A stretch of DNA of 12,573 bases from an uncultured Novosphingobium sp. (GCA_937897535.1 CALCQB010000342.1:1-12573); one strand, 5' to 3'. Shown: positions 1 to 7,040, counted from the first letter of the stretch. Numbers and translations are program-made. Notes: a model not told the origin generated them from the sequence alone.

Positions 1-387
1 GGTGGTGGTGTTCTCCCACCAGGTGATCGAGCCGCTGGGCAGGCCGACGCCGGGCGGGCCGGAGATGGCGCTGAAGAAGTAGCCGGCCGGCACGACGACG
101 TCGCCGAGCTGTCGCTCACCGACGGTCTGACCGAGCTGGGGAACCGGCGCCGCCTCGACCGTGCCCACGCGCTCACCGGTCACCTCACACTGAGTCGTAT
201 ACAGATGATAGTTGGGGTCGGCATAGCCTGCGATAGAATCGGAGGCAATAGCGGGACCCTGTGTCTGGGTCGTCGTCTCAGGACGAGACTGGAACTTGAA
301 GACCTGGGTGGAGCGGATCTGGGGCTTGGTGATTTCGGAAACGGCCGACATGAAATTGCGCTCGCCATTCTCATTCACGAAAAAGGT
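1..387 (-). other. Unrecognised in-frame segment after the HPD motif (possible chimeric join)
   Basis: These 129 codons continue the J-domain frame without a stop but do not look like the end of a J-domain, which should carry helices III and IV after HPD. The peptide begins TFFVNENGERNFMSAVSEI and includes a TTTQTQ run and a Gly/Pro-rich end (SGPPGVGLPSG). Codon choice between about 180 and 387 includes TCT, CGT, CCT, ATT, ACA, GCA, TAT and ACT, codons that are rare elsewhere in the window; from 1 to about 180 third positions are again mostly G/C. The even codon use in this frame suggests real coding sequence, but I cannot name a family. The change sits within a few bases of position 388. Possible explanations are assembly chimerism, a recombination junction, or a genuine fusion. 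Confidence 0.45.
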
Positions 388-885
388 ATCGGGGTGATAC
401 TTGCGAACCAGCTGAGAGTAACGGCTGCGCAAGTCGTGACGGGTGGCGTCGATCCCCAGCCCGAGCACATCGAGCGCGCGGCGTTCGTCCGGGGTGACTG
501 CCCGGCCATCGTGGCGCTGGGCCGGTTGCCGCGCCCGTGCCCGCGCGCTGATTGCTTCGAGCGGATCGGCAAAATCGGCCCAGCGCGGCGCGGCGTCGAT
601 CCCGGCAGTGGGCGAAAAGGCGCGGGTCTGGCGGTCCCAGCCGTGGACCGGATGCTGGGCCCGGATGATGTCTTCGGCGCTCATCCCCTCGAACCAGTCA
701 TACCCGGCATTGAATTCGCGGACATGGTCGAGGCAGTACCAGCGGTAGTCCCCCGGCCCGTCAAAGCTCGATCCGCGCGGGCCGGGCGCGCGGAATTCCC
801 CGACCTCGGGGCAGCCGGGGCGTTCGCAGCGCCGGTCACCCCGGCCGACCCGTCCATGGAATCGATCGTTCTTCACGGGTTCCAC
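1..885 (-). CDS. DnaJ (J-domain) family protein, partial at left edge, with an atypical C-terminal part
   Basis: The reading frame is open from a GTG at 885 to the window edge (295 visible residues, no stop). An in-frame TAG lies eight codons upstream and no in-frame ATG precedes residue 68, so GTG (MEPVKNDRFHGR...) is the best start; a second GTG is three codons later. Residues 1-90 hold a family-like N-terminal region with Cys20, Cys25 and Cys51 and the stretch YCLDHVREFNAGYDWFEGM. Residues 131-166 match the start of a J-domain (helix with LRSRYSQLVRKY, then HPD at 164-166), the motif that stimulates the Hsp70 ATPase. After HPD the expected rest of the J-domain is missing; residues 167-295 (positions 1-387) are Thr/Gln/Gly-rich and unrecognised. 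The gene diverges from bolA with 20 bases between starts, an arrangement familiar in alphaproteobacteria. I am confident of the J-domain family, not of the left half, which may be a chimeric join. Confidence 0.7.
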   Translation of the reverse strand, partial: MEPVKNDRFHGRVGRGDRRCERPGCPEVGEFRAPGPRGSSFDGPGDYRWYCLDHVREFNAGYDWFEGMSAEDIIRAQHPVHGWDRQTRAFSPTAGIDAAPRWADFADPLEAISARARARQPAQRHDGRAVTPDERRALDVLGLGIDATRHDLRSRYSQLVRKYHPDTFFVNENGERNFMSAVSEITKPQIRSTQVFKFQSRPETTTQTQGPAIASDSIAGYADPNYHLYTTQCEVTGERVGTVEAAPVPQLGQTVGERQLGDVVVPAGYFFSAISGPPGVGLPSGSITWWENTTT

Positions 886-905
886 ATGGCGATTGTTCGG
901 CTAGA

Positions 906-1211
906 ATGAAACCCATGACCACACCCCCCGACCCCAAAATCGCCCCCCGCCTGGCTGACGAAATCGAACGCCTGCTGACCGCTGCGTTCGCCCCGACCCG
1001 GTTGGCCGTGATCAACGACAGCGCCAGGCACAGCGGCCACAGCGGCGACGATGGCTCGGGGGAGAGCCACTTCACGGTCGAGATCGAAAGCGCGGCTTTC
1101 ACCGGAGTTTCGCGGCTGGAACGCCAGCGCCGGGTCAATCGCGCGCTCGGCGACATTCCCGGCCAGCGGGTCCACGCACTGGCGGTCAAGGCCAGGGCAC
1201 CGGGCGAATGA
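906..1211 (+). CDS. bolA: BolA family protein
   Basis: A 101-residue protein of usual BolA length. BolA proteins bind monothiol glutaredoxins and [2Fe-2S] clusters and act in iron-sulfur handling, stress morphology or transcription; this one should be cytoplasmic. Visible family signs are EIERLLTAAFAPTRLAVIND (residues 19-38), a His/Gly-rich loop (RHSGHSGDDGSGESHF), FTVEIES with the following F-x-G, and the C-terminal VHALAVKA, whose His90 is the invariant family histidine. The usual R-H-R in the helical part reads RQR here (Gln74). The start may be ATG 906 or ATG 915; neither has a clear ribosome binding site and I keep the longer form. It diverges from the J-domain gene, and its TGA overlaps the pirin ATG by four bases (ATGA, 1208-1211), implying coupling. 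Family assignment is secure; the exact cellular role is not readable from sequence. Confidence 0.9.
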   Translation: MKPMTTPPDPKIAPRLADEIERLLTAAFAPTRLAVINDSARHSGHSGDDGSGESHFTVEIESAAFTGVSRLERQRRVNRALGDIPGQRVHALAVKARAPGE

Positions 1212-2104
1212 GCATCGTGTCGACCATCCAGCCGGTCACGCACAACCTTGGCGCATTCCAGGTCCGGCGGGTACTGCCTAGTCCGCGCCGGGTGATGGTC
1301 GGACCGTTCGTGTTCGTCGATGAGTTCGGTCCGGCAATCCTCCCGCCGGGCGTGGCGATGGACGTGCGGCCGCATCCGCATATCGGCATCGCCACGGTCA
1401 CCTGGCTGCTCGAAGGCGCGATCGATCACCGTGACAGCCTGGGCACTTTCGCGACGATCCGCCCCGGCCAGGTCAACCTGATGACCGCCGGGCGCGGGAT
1501 CGTTCATTCCGAGCGCGGGCTGCCGACCGAGCGCGACCGCGAGAAGCCGATCTACGGGATGCAGACCTGGCTCGCCCTGCCCGACGGCAGGGAAGAGATC
1601 GACCCGGCGTTCGAAGCTGTCACCGATCTGCCGCTGATCGAAGACGGTTGCGCCTCGGCACGGGTGATCATCGGTAGCCTGTGGGGCCGGACCGCGCCGA
1701 CCACCCAGCATTCGCTGACGATCTATGCCGAGATCACACTTGCCCCGGGCGGCGCGATCCCGATCGATCCCGAGGCCGACGAGCGCGCGGTGATGTTGAT
1801 CGGGGGCGAGGCCGGTCTCGATGGCCAGCCGCTCGGGCTTTACGAACTGGCCTTGCTTTCGCCCGGCCAATCGATGCGGCTGGCCAGCGCGAGCGGAGCG
1901 CGCGTCATGCTGCTCGGCGGCGCGCCGCTGGACAGCCCGCGCCATGTGTGGTGGAACTTCGTCTCGTCCAGCCGTGAGCGGATCAATCAGGCCAAGGACG
2001 ATTGGCGCGAGGGACGTTTTGCCAAGGTTCCGGGGGACGAGGATGAATTCATCCCGATCCCGCAAGTACCGCTGACCAACAGCGACACAGGGAGAGAAGA
2101 ATGA
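1208..2104 (+). CDS. Pirin family protein (bicupin)
   Basis: A 298-residue protein of typical pirin length. Pirins are two-domain cupins that bind one metal, normally iron, in the N-terminal barrel; bacterial members show quercetin dioxygenase activity or act as redox-sensitive regulators. All four expected metal ligands are present: His56 and His58 in RPHPHIG, then His100 and Glu102 in GRGIVHSE. The core runs VMVGPFVFVDEFGP (residues 30-43), TVTWLLEGAIDHRDSLG (64-80), and the C-terminal cupin around GSLWGRTAP and the closing LGGAPLDSPRHVWWNFVSS, typical of the YhhW-like branch. The start is ATG 1208, overlapping the bolA stop; the site upstream is weak, so translational coupling is likely. 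The stop overlaps the next gene by ATGA. Specific substrate unknown. Confidence 0.93.
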   Translation: MSIVSTIQPVTHNLGAFQVRRVLPSPRRVMVGPFVFVDEFGPAILPPGVAMDVRPHPHIGIATVTWLLEGAIDHRDSLGTFATIRPGQVNLMTAGRGIVHSERGLPTERDREKPIYGMQTWLALPDGREEIDPAFEAVTDLPLIEDGCASARVIIGSLWGRTAPTTQHSLTIYAEITLAPGGAIPIDPEADERAVMLIGGEAGLDGQPLGLYELALLSPGQSMRLASASGARVMLLGGAPLDSPRHVWWNFVSSSRERINQAKDDWREGRFAKVPGDEDEFIPIPQVPLTNSDTGREE

Positions 2105-2913
2105 GCTTTGCAGGACAGGCCGCGTGGATCACCGGCGCGTCATCGGGGATCGGCGCGGCGCTGGCCCGGGCGCTGGCGAAACAGGGCGCGCGGCTGGTGC
2201 TGTCGGGCCGCAATGTCGCAGCCCTGGAAGCGGTCGCAGCGGATTGCGGCGAGGCGCTGGTCCTGCCGTTCGAAAGCACTGATCTCGCCGCGATTGCCCC
2301 GGCCACCGAGCGGGCCTGGGCCTGGTCGGGCGGGATCGATCTGCTGGTCAACAACGCCGGGATTTCGCAGCGCAGTCTGGCCCAGGATACGTCCTTTGAA
2401 GTCTATGAGCGGATCATCGGGGTCGATCTGCTCGCCCCGATCGCGCTGACCCAGGCGGTCTTGCCGCGGATGGTCGCGCGCGGCAGCGGGCGGATCGCGA
2501 TGATCAGTTCGATCGCCGGCAAGGTCGGGGTGCCGATGCGGACCGCCTATTGCGCCGCCAAGTTCGGGCTCGCCGGTTATGGCGACGCGCTGCGCGCCGA
2601 GGTCGCGCATCTCGGCCTTCAGGTTCACAACATCTATCCCGGCTCGATCCGCACCAATGTCTCGCGCAACGCGCTCAACGCCGATGGCTCGGCCCGCGGC
2701 GTGTCCGACAAGGCGATCGACAACGGGATCGACCCCGATCTCGCGGTGGCGCAGATGATCGACCAGATGCTGGCCGGCCAGCGCGAGATCATCGTCGCCG
2801 AAGGGGTCGAGCAGCAAATGGGCGAGCTGCGCCGCACCCCCGATGCACTGCTCGATCAGGTCGGCGCGCTGATGGCCCGGGGCTATGCCGAGCGAATGAA
2901 GGCGGAGAGCTGA
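2101..2913 (+). CDS. Short-chain dehydrogenase/reductase (SDR) family oxidoreductase
   Basis: A 270-residue classical-type SDR, a cytoplasmic NAD(P)-dependent oxidoreductase. The Rossmann glycine motif TGASSGIG is at residues 11-18, NNAG at 84-87, the catalytic serine at Ser137 in MISSIAG, and the Tyr150/Lys154 pair in YCAAK; PG in NIYPGSIRTN follows the last strand. SGR at 35-37 after the second strand carries an arginine often seen in NADP-preferring members, so NADP is a reasonable inference. The position that usually holds the fourth catalytic residue, an Asn, reads Asp109 (VDLLAP). ATG 2101 overlaps the pirin stop and has GGAGAG just upstream (2091-2096). The hydrolase follows after four bases. 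It resembles the DHRS7/11-beta-hydroxysteroid-like group more than fatty acid synthase FabG, but the substrate cannot be read. Confidence 0.93.
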   Translation: MSFAGQAAWITGASSGIGAALARALAKQGARLVLSGRNVAALEAVAADCGEALVLPFESTDLAAIAPATERAWAWSGGIDLLVNNAGISQRSLAQDTSFEVYERIIGVDLLAPIALTQAVLPRMVARGSGRIAMISSIAGKVGVPMRTAYCAAKFGLAGYGDALRAEVAHLGLQVHNIYPGSIRTNVSRNALNADGSARGVSDKAIDNGIDPDLAVAQMIDQMLAGQREIIVAEGVEQQMGELRRTPDALLDQVGALMARGYAERMKAES

Positions 2914-2917
2914 ACCG

Positions 2918-3811
2918 ATGAAACGCGTAAAACTCGGCAACGGGATCGAACTCGACGTCCAGGACGAAGGCCCGCGCGACGGCCCGGTGCTGATCTTCCT
3001 CCACGGCTTTCCCGACAGCCACCGGACCTGGCGCCACCAGATCGCGCATTTTTCAGGGCACTTTCGCTGCATCGCCCCCGATCAACGCGGCTATCGTGGG
3101 TCGTCCAAGCCAAAGGGCGTGGAGAATTACACTCCCGACAAAATGATCGGCGACATTTTCCTGCTGGCGACGGCACTCGACGTGAAGGACTTCACGATCG
3201 TCGGGCACGATTGGGGCGGCGCGATTGCCTGGGGCGTGGCGCTGCTGGGTCAGGCGACCGGGCGGGTGACCCGCGCGGTGATTGCCAATGCCCCGCACCC
3301 GGTGCTGTTTCCCAAGCTGCTCTACACCAACCCGGTGCAGCGGGCCGCCAGCCAGTATTTCCGGATTTTCCGCGATCCGGCCAGCGACGCGCTGGTCGAA
3401 CAGTTCGGGCTTGGCGGGGTCCTGCTCAAGGCATTCGGCGAGATGCCCGAAAACCCCAAGATGGAACCCGAAGAGCGCGCTGCGCTGCTCGAGGACTGGC
3501 AGAACCGCGACGCTGCGATTGCCATGCTCAACTGGTATCGCGCCAGCCCGGTCGAGGTGCTCGACCTTGATCTGCCCTATGAACTGCCAGCGGGCTGGAA
3601 GCCGGTGCCGATCCCCAAGCTGACCATCCCGACGCTGGTGATCTGGGCGATGGATGACCTTGCCCTGCCGCCCGCCAACCTAGACGGGATGGACGAGCTG
3701 ATCGATGATCTGACGGTGGCCCGGATCCCGGGTTCGGGTCACTTTGTGCAATGGGAAGCACCCGCGCTGGTCAATGCGGCGATGGACGAATTCCTTGGCC
3801 ACACAAGCTGA
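2918..3811 (+). CDS. Alpha/beta hydrolase, epoxide-hydrolase-like
   Basis: A 297-residue alpha/beta hydrolase fold enzyme. HGFP at 29-32 supplies the oxyanion-hole motif. The nucleophile is Asp98 in GHDWGG (96-101), not Ser, which points to epoxide hydrolases or haloalkane dehalogenases. His275 in GSGHFVQWE is the catalytic base and Asp246/Asp247 in WAMDDLALPP the likely acid. The cap domain holds LNWYRA with Tyr207, the tyrosine that in epoxide hydrolases polarises the epoxide; Tyr147 in SQYFRIF could be a partner. Together these favour epoxide ring opening by a covalent ester intermediate. The start is ATG 2918, with GGAG at 2904-2907. It lies four bases after the SDR, so an epoxide-then-diol oxidation pairing is conceivable but only an inference. 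The last part overlaps the LtrA start region. Confidence 0.92.
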   Translation: MKRVKLGNGIELDVQDEGPRDGPVLIFLHGFPDSHRTWRHQIAHFSGHFRCIAPDQRGYRGSSKPKGVENYTPDKMIGDIFLLATALDVKDFTIVGHDWGGAIAWGVALLGQATGRVTRAVIANAPHPVLFPKLLYTNPVQRAASQYFRIFRDPASDALVEQFGLGGVLLKAFGEMPENPKMEPEERAALLEDWQNRDAAIAMLNWYRASPVEVLDLDLPYELPAGWKPVPIPKLTIPTLVIWAMDDLALPPANLDGMDELIDDLTVARIPGSGHFVQWEAPALVNAAMDEFLGHTS

Positions 3812-5141
3812 TCGGCCGCGCCCAGGGATCGGCGCGGCAATTGCCGCGGCCGAGGCCAAACAGCGCCGCTCGCTGCTGCGCAACCATGGCGGCGGCCACG
3901 CCCCGGTAACCAACCTCGAACTGTTCTTCGACCTGGTCTTCGTCTTCGCGATCACCCAGCTGTCGCACTACCTGATCGCCGAACTGACCCTGCTCGGCGC
4001 ACTGCGAACTGCGGTGATGTTCGGCGCGGTCTGGTGGGCGTGGATGTGGACCACCTGGGCGACCAACTGGATCGACCCCGACAAGGGCGAGGTGCGGCTG
4101 CTGATCGGCGCGTTGATGCTGCTCAGCCTGGTCATGTCGGCGGCGATCCCGCACGGCTTTGGCGATGGCGCACTGCTGTTTGCCGCGTCCTATTGCGCGA
4201 TCCAGATCGGCCGCAGCCTGTTCACGTCGTGGGCGATGGAGCGGGAGAACCCGGGCGCAGGCCGCAACATGCTGCGCGCCAGCGTGTGGTTTACCTGTGC
4301 GGCACCGCTGTGGCTGGGCGGTGCGCTGTCCGCCAACCCGGCGCTGCAACTGGGGCTGTGGGTGGCGGCGCTAGGGATCGAATATTCTGCCCCGCTGGTA
4401 TTTCTCCATGTCCCCGGCATGGGCCGGTCGAGCGCGGCCGACTGGGTCATTTCGGGCAGTCACATGGCCGAGCGCTGCGCGCTGTTCCTGATCATCGCGC
4501 TGGGCGAAGGGCTGGTGATCATCGGTGCGACCTATTCGGCGGCCGAACCGCAGCCCTGGCTCGATGCGGCGATGTGGACCGCCTTCACCGGGTCGTTCGT
4601 GATGTGGTGGCTGTATTTCGATATGGGCGCGCGGCGCGGGGCTCGGCATATCGAGAGCCATGCCCTGCCCGGACTGGTCGCGCGCCAGGCCTTTACCTAT
4701 TGGCACATCCCGATCGTCGCCGGGGTGATCGTGCTGGCCGTCGCGGACGAACTGGTCTTGGCCCATCCACACGAGCCGGTTCACCGCGAACTGCTGGCAA
4801 TCGTCGTGATCGGCTTCGGTCTGTTCGTCGGCGGACTGGCTGGGTTCAAGCGGATCTCAAGCGGCAATCCGTGGTTTCCGGCAAGCCACGTCTATGGTCT
4901 GGGCCTGCTGGTTCCGATCGCGCTGTGGGGCTGGCTGGCCCATCCACCCGGTCTGGTATTCTATGGCGTTGTGATCGGCATCTTTGCGCTGATCGCGATC
5001 TGGGAATGGGGCAGCTTCCACGGCGGCTGGCTGGAGCGGATGGAGCGCCGCAACATGCGGCTCGGCAGGTTCCTGCGGCGCCGGACCGACGCCCGGCGCG
5101 AACGGCGTTTGGCAAAAGAGGCCGCCGCCAAGAAACGCTAG
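3774..5141 (+). CDS. Low temperature requirement protein A (LtrA) family membrane protein
   Basis: A membrane protein of about 455 residues with roughly ten or more hydrophobic segments and an Arg/Lys-rich cytoplasmic tail (LRRRTDARRERRLAKEAAAKKR region). The family mark is NLELFFDLVFVFAITQLSHY near residues 47-66, the first membrane segment of LtrA proteins, followed by WWAWMWTTWATNWIDP and later ALGEGLVIIGATYS. The name comes from Listeria growth at low temperature; molecular function is poorly known and I infer only an integral inner-membrane role. The start is unsettled: ATG 3744, ATG 3774 and TTG 3798 are all in frame, all inside the upstream hydrolase gene, and none has a good ribosome binding site, so coupled translation is likely. 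I chose 3774 as a compromise. The family-like sequence begins only around NHGGGHAPVTNLEL. It ends facing the convergent DUF2332 gene across an inverted repeat. Confidence 0.88.
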   Translation: MRRWTNSLATQADRPRPGIGAAIAAAEAKQRRSLLRNHGGGHAPVTNLELFFDLVFVFAITQLSHYLIAELTLLGALRTAVMFGAVWWAWMWTTWATNWIDPDKGEVRLLIGALMLLSLVMSAAIPHGFGDGALLFAASYCAIQIGRSLFTSWAMERENPGAGRNMLRASVWFTCAAPLWLGGALSANPALQLGLWVAALGIEYSAPLVFLHVPGMGRSSAADWVISGSHMAERCALFLIIALGEGLVIIGATYSAAEPQPWLDAAMWTAFTGSFVMWWLYFDMGARRGARHIESHALPGLVARQAFTYWHIPIVAGVIVLAVADELVLAHPHEPVHRELLAIVVIGFGLFVGGLAGFKRISSGNPWFPASHVYGLGLLVPIALWGWLAHPPGLVFYGVVIGIFALIAIWEWGSFHGGWLERMERRNMRLGRFLRRRTDARRERRLAKEAAAKKR

Positions 5142-5142
5142 G

Positions 5143-5230
5143 AGCCCCTCCCCGGTGGGGAGGGGTTGGGGTGGGGGCTCGACGCCGATGTGGAACCCCC
5201 ATCCCAACCCTTCCCCACCGGGGAAGGGCT
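5143..5230. repeat. GC-rich inverted repeat between convergent genes, possible bidirectional terminator
   Basis: The left arm (5143-5177, from agcccctccccggtgggg to tggggtggggg) and the right arm (about 5196-5230) are reverse complements over about 35 bases with only a few mismatches, so the two arms plus an 18-base loop can form one long stem. Each arm also holds its own smaller palindrome: ccctccccggtggggaggg near 5146-5164 and the cttccccaccggggaag counterpart near 5211-5227. It fills most of the 95 bases between the LtrA stop and the DUF2332 stop. There is no clean T-run on the plus strand. Its form resembles the dispersed palindromic repeats common in sphingomonad and other alphaproteobacterial intergenic regions; copy number cannot be tested in this window. 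Confidence 0.75.
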
Positions 5231-5236
5231 TATCCT

Positions 5237-6334
5237 TTAAATCGTTCGCTCGGTCTTGCCCCAACCGATCCAGGCTCCGTGCGGGTGTGCGCGCGTAACG
5301 ACTTCAGGCTCCTCGCCGCCCGGCCAATATCGCACCGTCATCTCGTGAATATGCAGCACCCGGTTCGCTTCGAGCGAAACCCAGGCCAGCGGCCGTTCCG
5401 GGGTTGCCCGCGCCCCGGCGGCTTCCATCGCCGCCGTGACCCGGGCCTGCTGGTCGGCGGGGACATATTGCCAGACGATCGAATGCATCAGCACCCGGGT
5501 GGTCCCGGCTTGTTGGGTCTTGGCCAGTTCGGCCTCGACGAAATCGGCGGCATTCATGTGGACCAGATCGGGCGCTGACTTGGTCGCCTCGACAATCGCC
5601 GCCGCCATCCGCTCGAACCGCACGGTGTGTTCGGGCCAGATATAGGCCCGCAGCCGCAGCGCTTTGGCCGGGTCAGTCAGATCGACCGGCGCAACATCGC
5701 AGCCCCTGGTCGAGATGATTTCGATTGGATAATCCGGCGGCGCGTCGCCCTGCCATTCCGGCTGGAACCGGATCGCTCCCGGTTCCGGACCGACCTGCAC
5801 GCCGCCCAGATCATAGTGATAGCGACCCAGCATCAGGTTGATCCCGGCGCTCGACCCGATCTCGAGGCACTGGAACCGCGCAGGCAAGCCCTTGTCCACC
5901 AGCCACAACATCGCAGCGATGAAATTGGCCGAGCGCCCCGCCTCGTTGGTCTGCGGCGGGCCATCGAGCCAGGGCAGCAGTTCGGATTCGTGGCGGTGGA
6001 TTGCGGCGGCGATGATACCGGTGTCGTCGATCCCGGCCCGATCCTCATAGATCGCGCTCAATGCGGGTTCATCGCCGTTGAGATGAAGCGAATGAATCCC
6101 GCCGGCAATCCGCAGCGGCAAGGCATCGGCCAGCGGCGCGCCTTGCCAATTGCGAATTCGCTCCAGCAACTCCCCGCCCTCGCCCCGTTCGAGCAGAACG
6201 CGCAGCGCCGCCACGACCCGCGCGGTCACACTTGCGCCCGAAGCGGTGCAATAGGCGACCTGGTTGTCGAACGCCGCAATGACAATCCCCGGCCCGGTCG
6301 CGTTGATATCGATGAACTGATAGTCCTTGGCCAT
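5237..6334 (-). CDS. DUF2332 family protein
   Basis: A 365-residue protein that matches my recollection of the DUF2332 family, which has no established function. Features seen: an N-terminal helical half with FDNQVAYCTASGASVTARV (residues 22-40), PPQTNEAGRSANF at 126-138, then CLEIGSSAGINL at 156-167, which resembles the glycine-rich motif I of SAM-dependent methyltransferases, and a C-terminal SLEANRVLHIHEMTVRYWPGG and HPHGAWIGWG. A methyltransferase-like fold is an inference from the motif alone. The frame stays open upstream to 6415, but ATG 6334 is chosen because a perfect AAGGAGG sits six bases before it (6341-6347). The gene diverges from hisG with 49 bases between starts and converges on the LtrA gene. 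There is no sign of frameshift or truncation. Confidence 0.88.
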   Translation of the reverse strand: MAKDYQFIDINATGPGIVIAAFDNQVAYCTASGASVTARVVAALRVLLERGEGGELLERIRNWQGAPLADALPLRIAGGIHSLHLNGDEPALSAIYEDRAGIDDTGIIAAAIHRHESELLPWLDGPPQTNEAGRSANFIAAMLWLVDKGLPARFQCLEIGSSAGINLMLGRYHYDLGGVQVGPEPGAIRFQPEWQGDAPPDYPIEIISTRGCDVAPVDLTDPAKALRLRAYIWPEHTVRFERMAAAIVEATKSAPDLVHMNAADFVEAELAKTQQAGTTRVLMHSIVWQYVPADQQARVTAAMEAAGARATPERPLAWVSLEANRVLHIHEMTVRYWPGGEEPEVVTRAHPHGAWIGWGKTERTI

Positions 6335-6340
6335 CCGCAG

Positions 6341-6347
6341 CCTCCTT
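6341..6347 (-). promoter_or_regulatory. Ribosome binding site deciding the DUF2332 start
   Basis: On the minus strand this reads AAGGAGG, full complementarity to the 16S rRNA tail, six bases before ATG 6334. It argues against the longer open frame that begins at 6415, whose N-terminal 27 residues would overlap the hisG start. Confidence 0.85.
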
Positions 6348-6383
6348 GCCCTTTCGCCCCCCGCACCGTAAGGGCGGCGCGCT

Positions 6384-7040
6384 ATGCACCGTGCACTTAC
6401 TTTCGCCGTACCCAAGGGCCGAATCCTCGACGAGGCGCTGCCGCTGATGGCGCGTGCCGGGGTGGTGCCCGAAGCGGGCTTTCACGACAAGAGCAATCGC
6501 GCGCTGTCTTTCGCCTGCGAAGACAGCGACATGGCGGTCATCCGGGTCCGCGCGTTCGATGTTGCGACCTTTGTCGCCCACGGCGCGGCGCAGCTCGGGA
6601 TCGTCGGTTCCGATGTGGTCGAAGAGTTCGCCTATCCCGATCTTTACGCGCCGGTCGACCTCGACATCGGCCATTGCCGCCTGTCGGTGGCCGAGCCGGC
6701 CGGCCAGACCGGCACCACCGGCCACGTCAGCCATCTGCGGGTCGCCAGCAAGTACCCCAACCTGACCCGCCGCCATTTCGAGCGGCAGGGCGTCCAGGCC
6801 GAAGTAGTCAAGCTCAACGGAGCGATGGAACTGGCGCCGGGCCTCGGCCTCGCCAGCCGGATCGTCGATCTGGTCTCGAGCGGACAGACGCTGAAGGACA
6901 ACGGCTTGGTCGAAACCAGCACGATCCTGCAGATCTCGGCCCGGCTGATCGTCAACCGCGCCGCGCTCAAGACCGACGAGCGGGTCGCCGCGCTGGTCGA
7001 GCGGTTCCGGGCGCTGGTTTCCGAAGCAAAGGCCGCCTGA
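6384..7040 (+). CDS. hisG: ATP phosphoribosyltransferase, short form (catalytic subunit)
   Basis: HisG catalyses the first committed step of histidine biosynthesis: ATP plus PRPP gives phosphoribosyl-ATP and pyrophosphate. At 218 residues this is the short form, which lacks the C-terminal histidine-binding regulatory domain and works with HisZ, a histidyl-tRNA-synthetase-like partner; no hisZ is in this window. Motifs seen are PKGRI at 10-14, GIVGSDVVEE at 72-81, KLNGAMELAPGLGLAS at 143-158 and the PRPP-binding loop VDLVSSGQTLKDNGL at 161-175. ATG 6384 has AAGGGC at 6370-6375. It is the first gene of hisG-hisD-nusB-thiL; its TGA shares one base with the hisD ATG (TGATG). Feedback control by histidine would need HisZ. 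Confidence 0.97.
   Translation: MHRALTFAVPKGRILDEALPLMARAGVVPEAGFHDKSNRALSFACEDSDMAVIRVRAFDVATFVAHGAAQLGIVGSDVVEEFAYPDLYAPVDLDIGHCRLSVAEPAGQTGTTGHVSHLRVASKYPNLTRRHFERQGVQAEVVKLNGAMELAPGLGLASRIVDLVSSGQTLKDNGLVETSTILQISARLIVNRAALKTDERVAALVERFRALVSEAKAA

Noticed and set aside
205..909. A plus-strand open frame of 234 residues opposite the J-domain gene.
   Set aside because: The minus strand carries the J-domain motif and sensible codon use; the plus frame is open only because the GC-rich antisense lacks TTA, CTA and TCA codons.
836..2065. A minus-strand frame of 409 residues across bolA and pirin.
   Set aside because: It is the antisense of two well-supported genes and its product is Arg/Asp/Gly-rich with no recognisable domain.
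4034..5578. A plus-strand frame of 514 residues overlapping LtrA and running into the DUF2332 region.
   Set aside because: It is out of frame with the LtrA membrane segments and its sequence is Arg/Gly-rich without family motifs.
5627..7039. A long plus-strand open frame continuous with hisD that would give a 901-residue protein.
   Set aside because: Its first 471 residues are antisense to the DUF2332 gene and out of frame over hisG, have low-complexity Arg/Pro-rich content, and hisD itself begins cleanly at ATG 7040.
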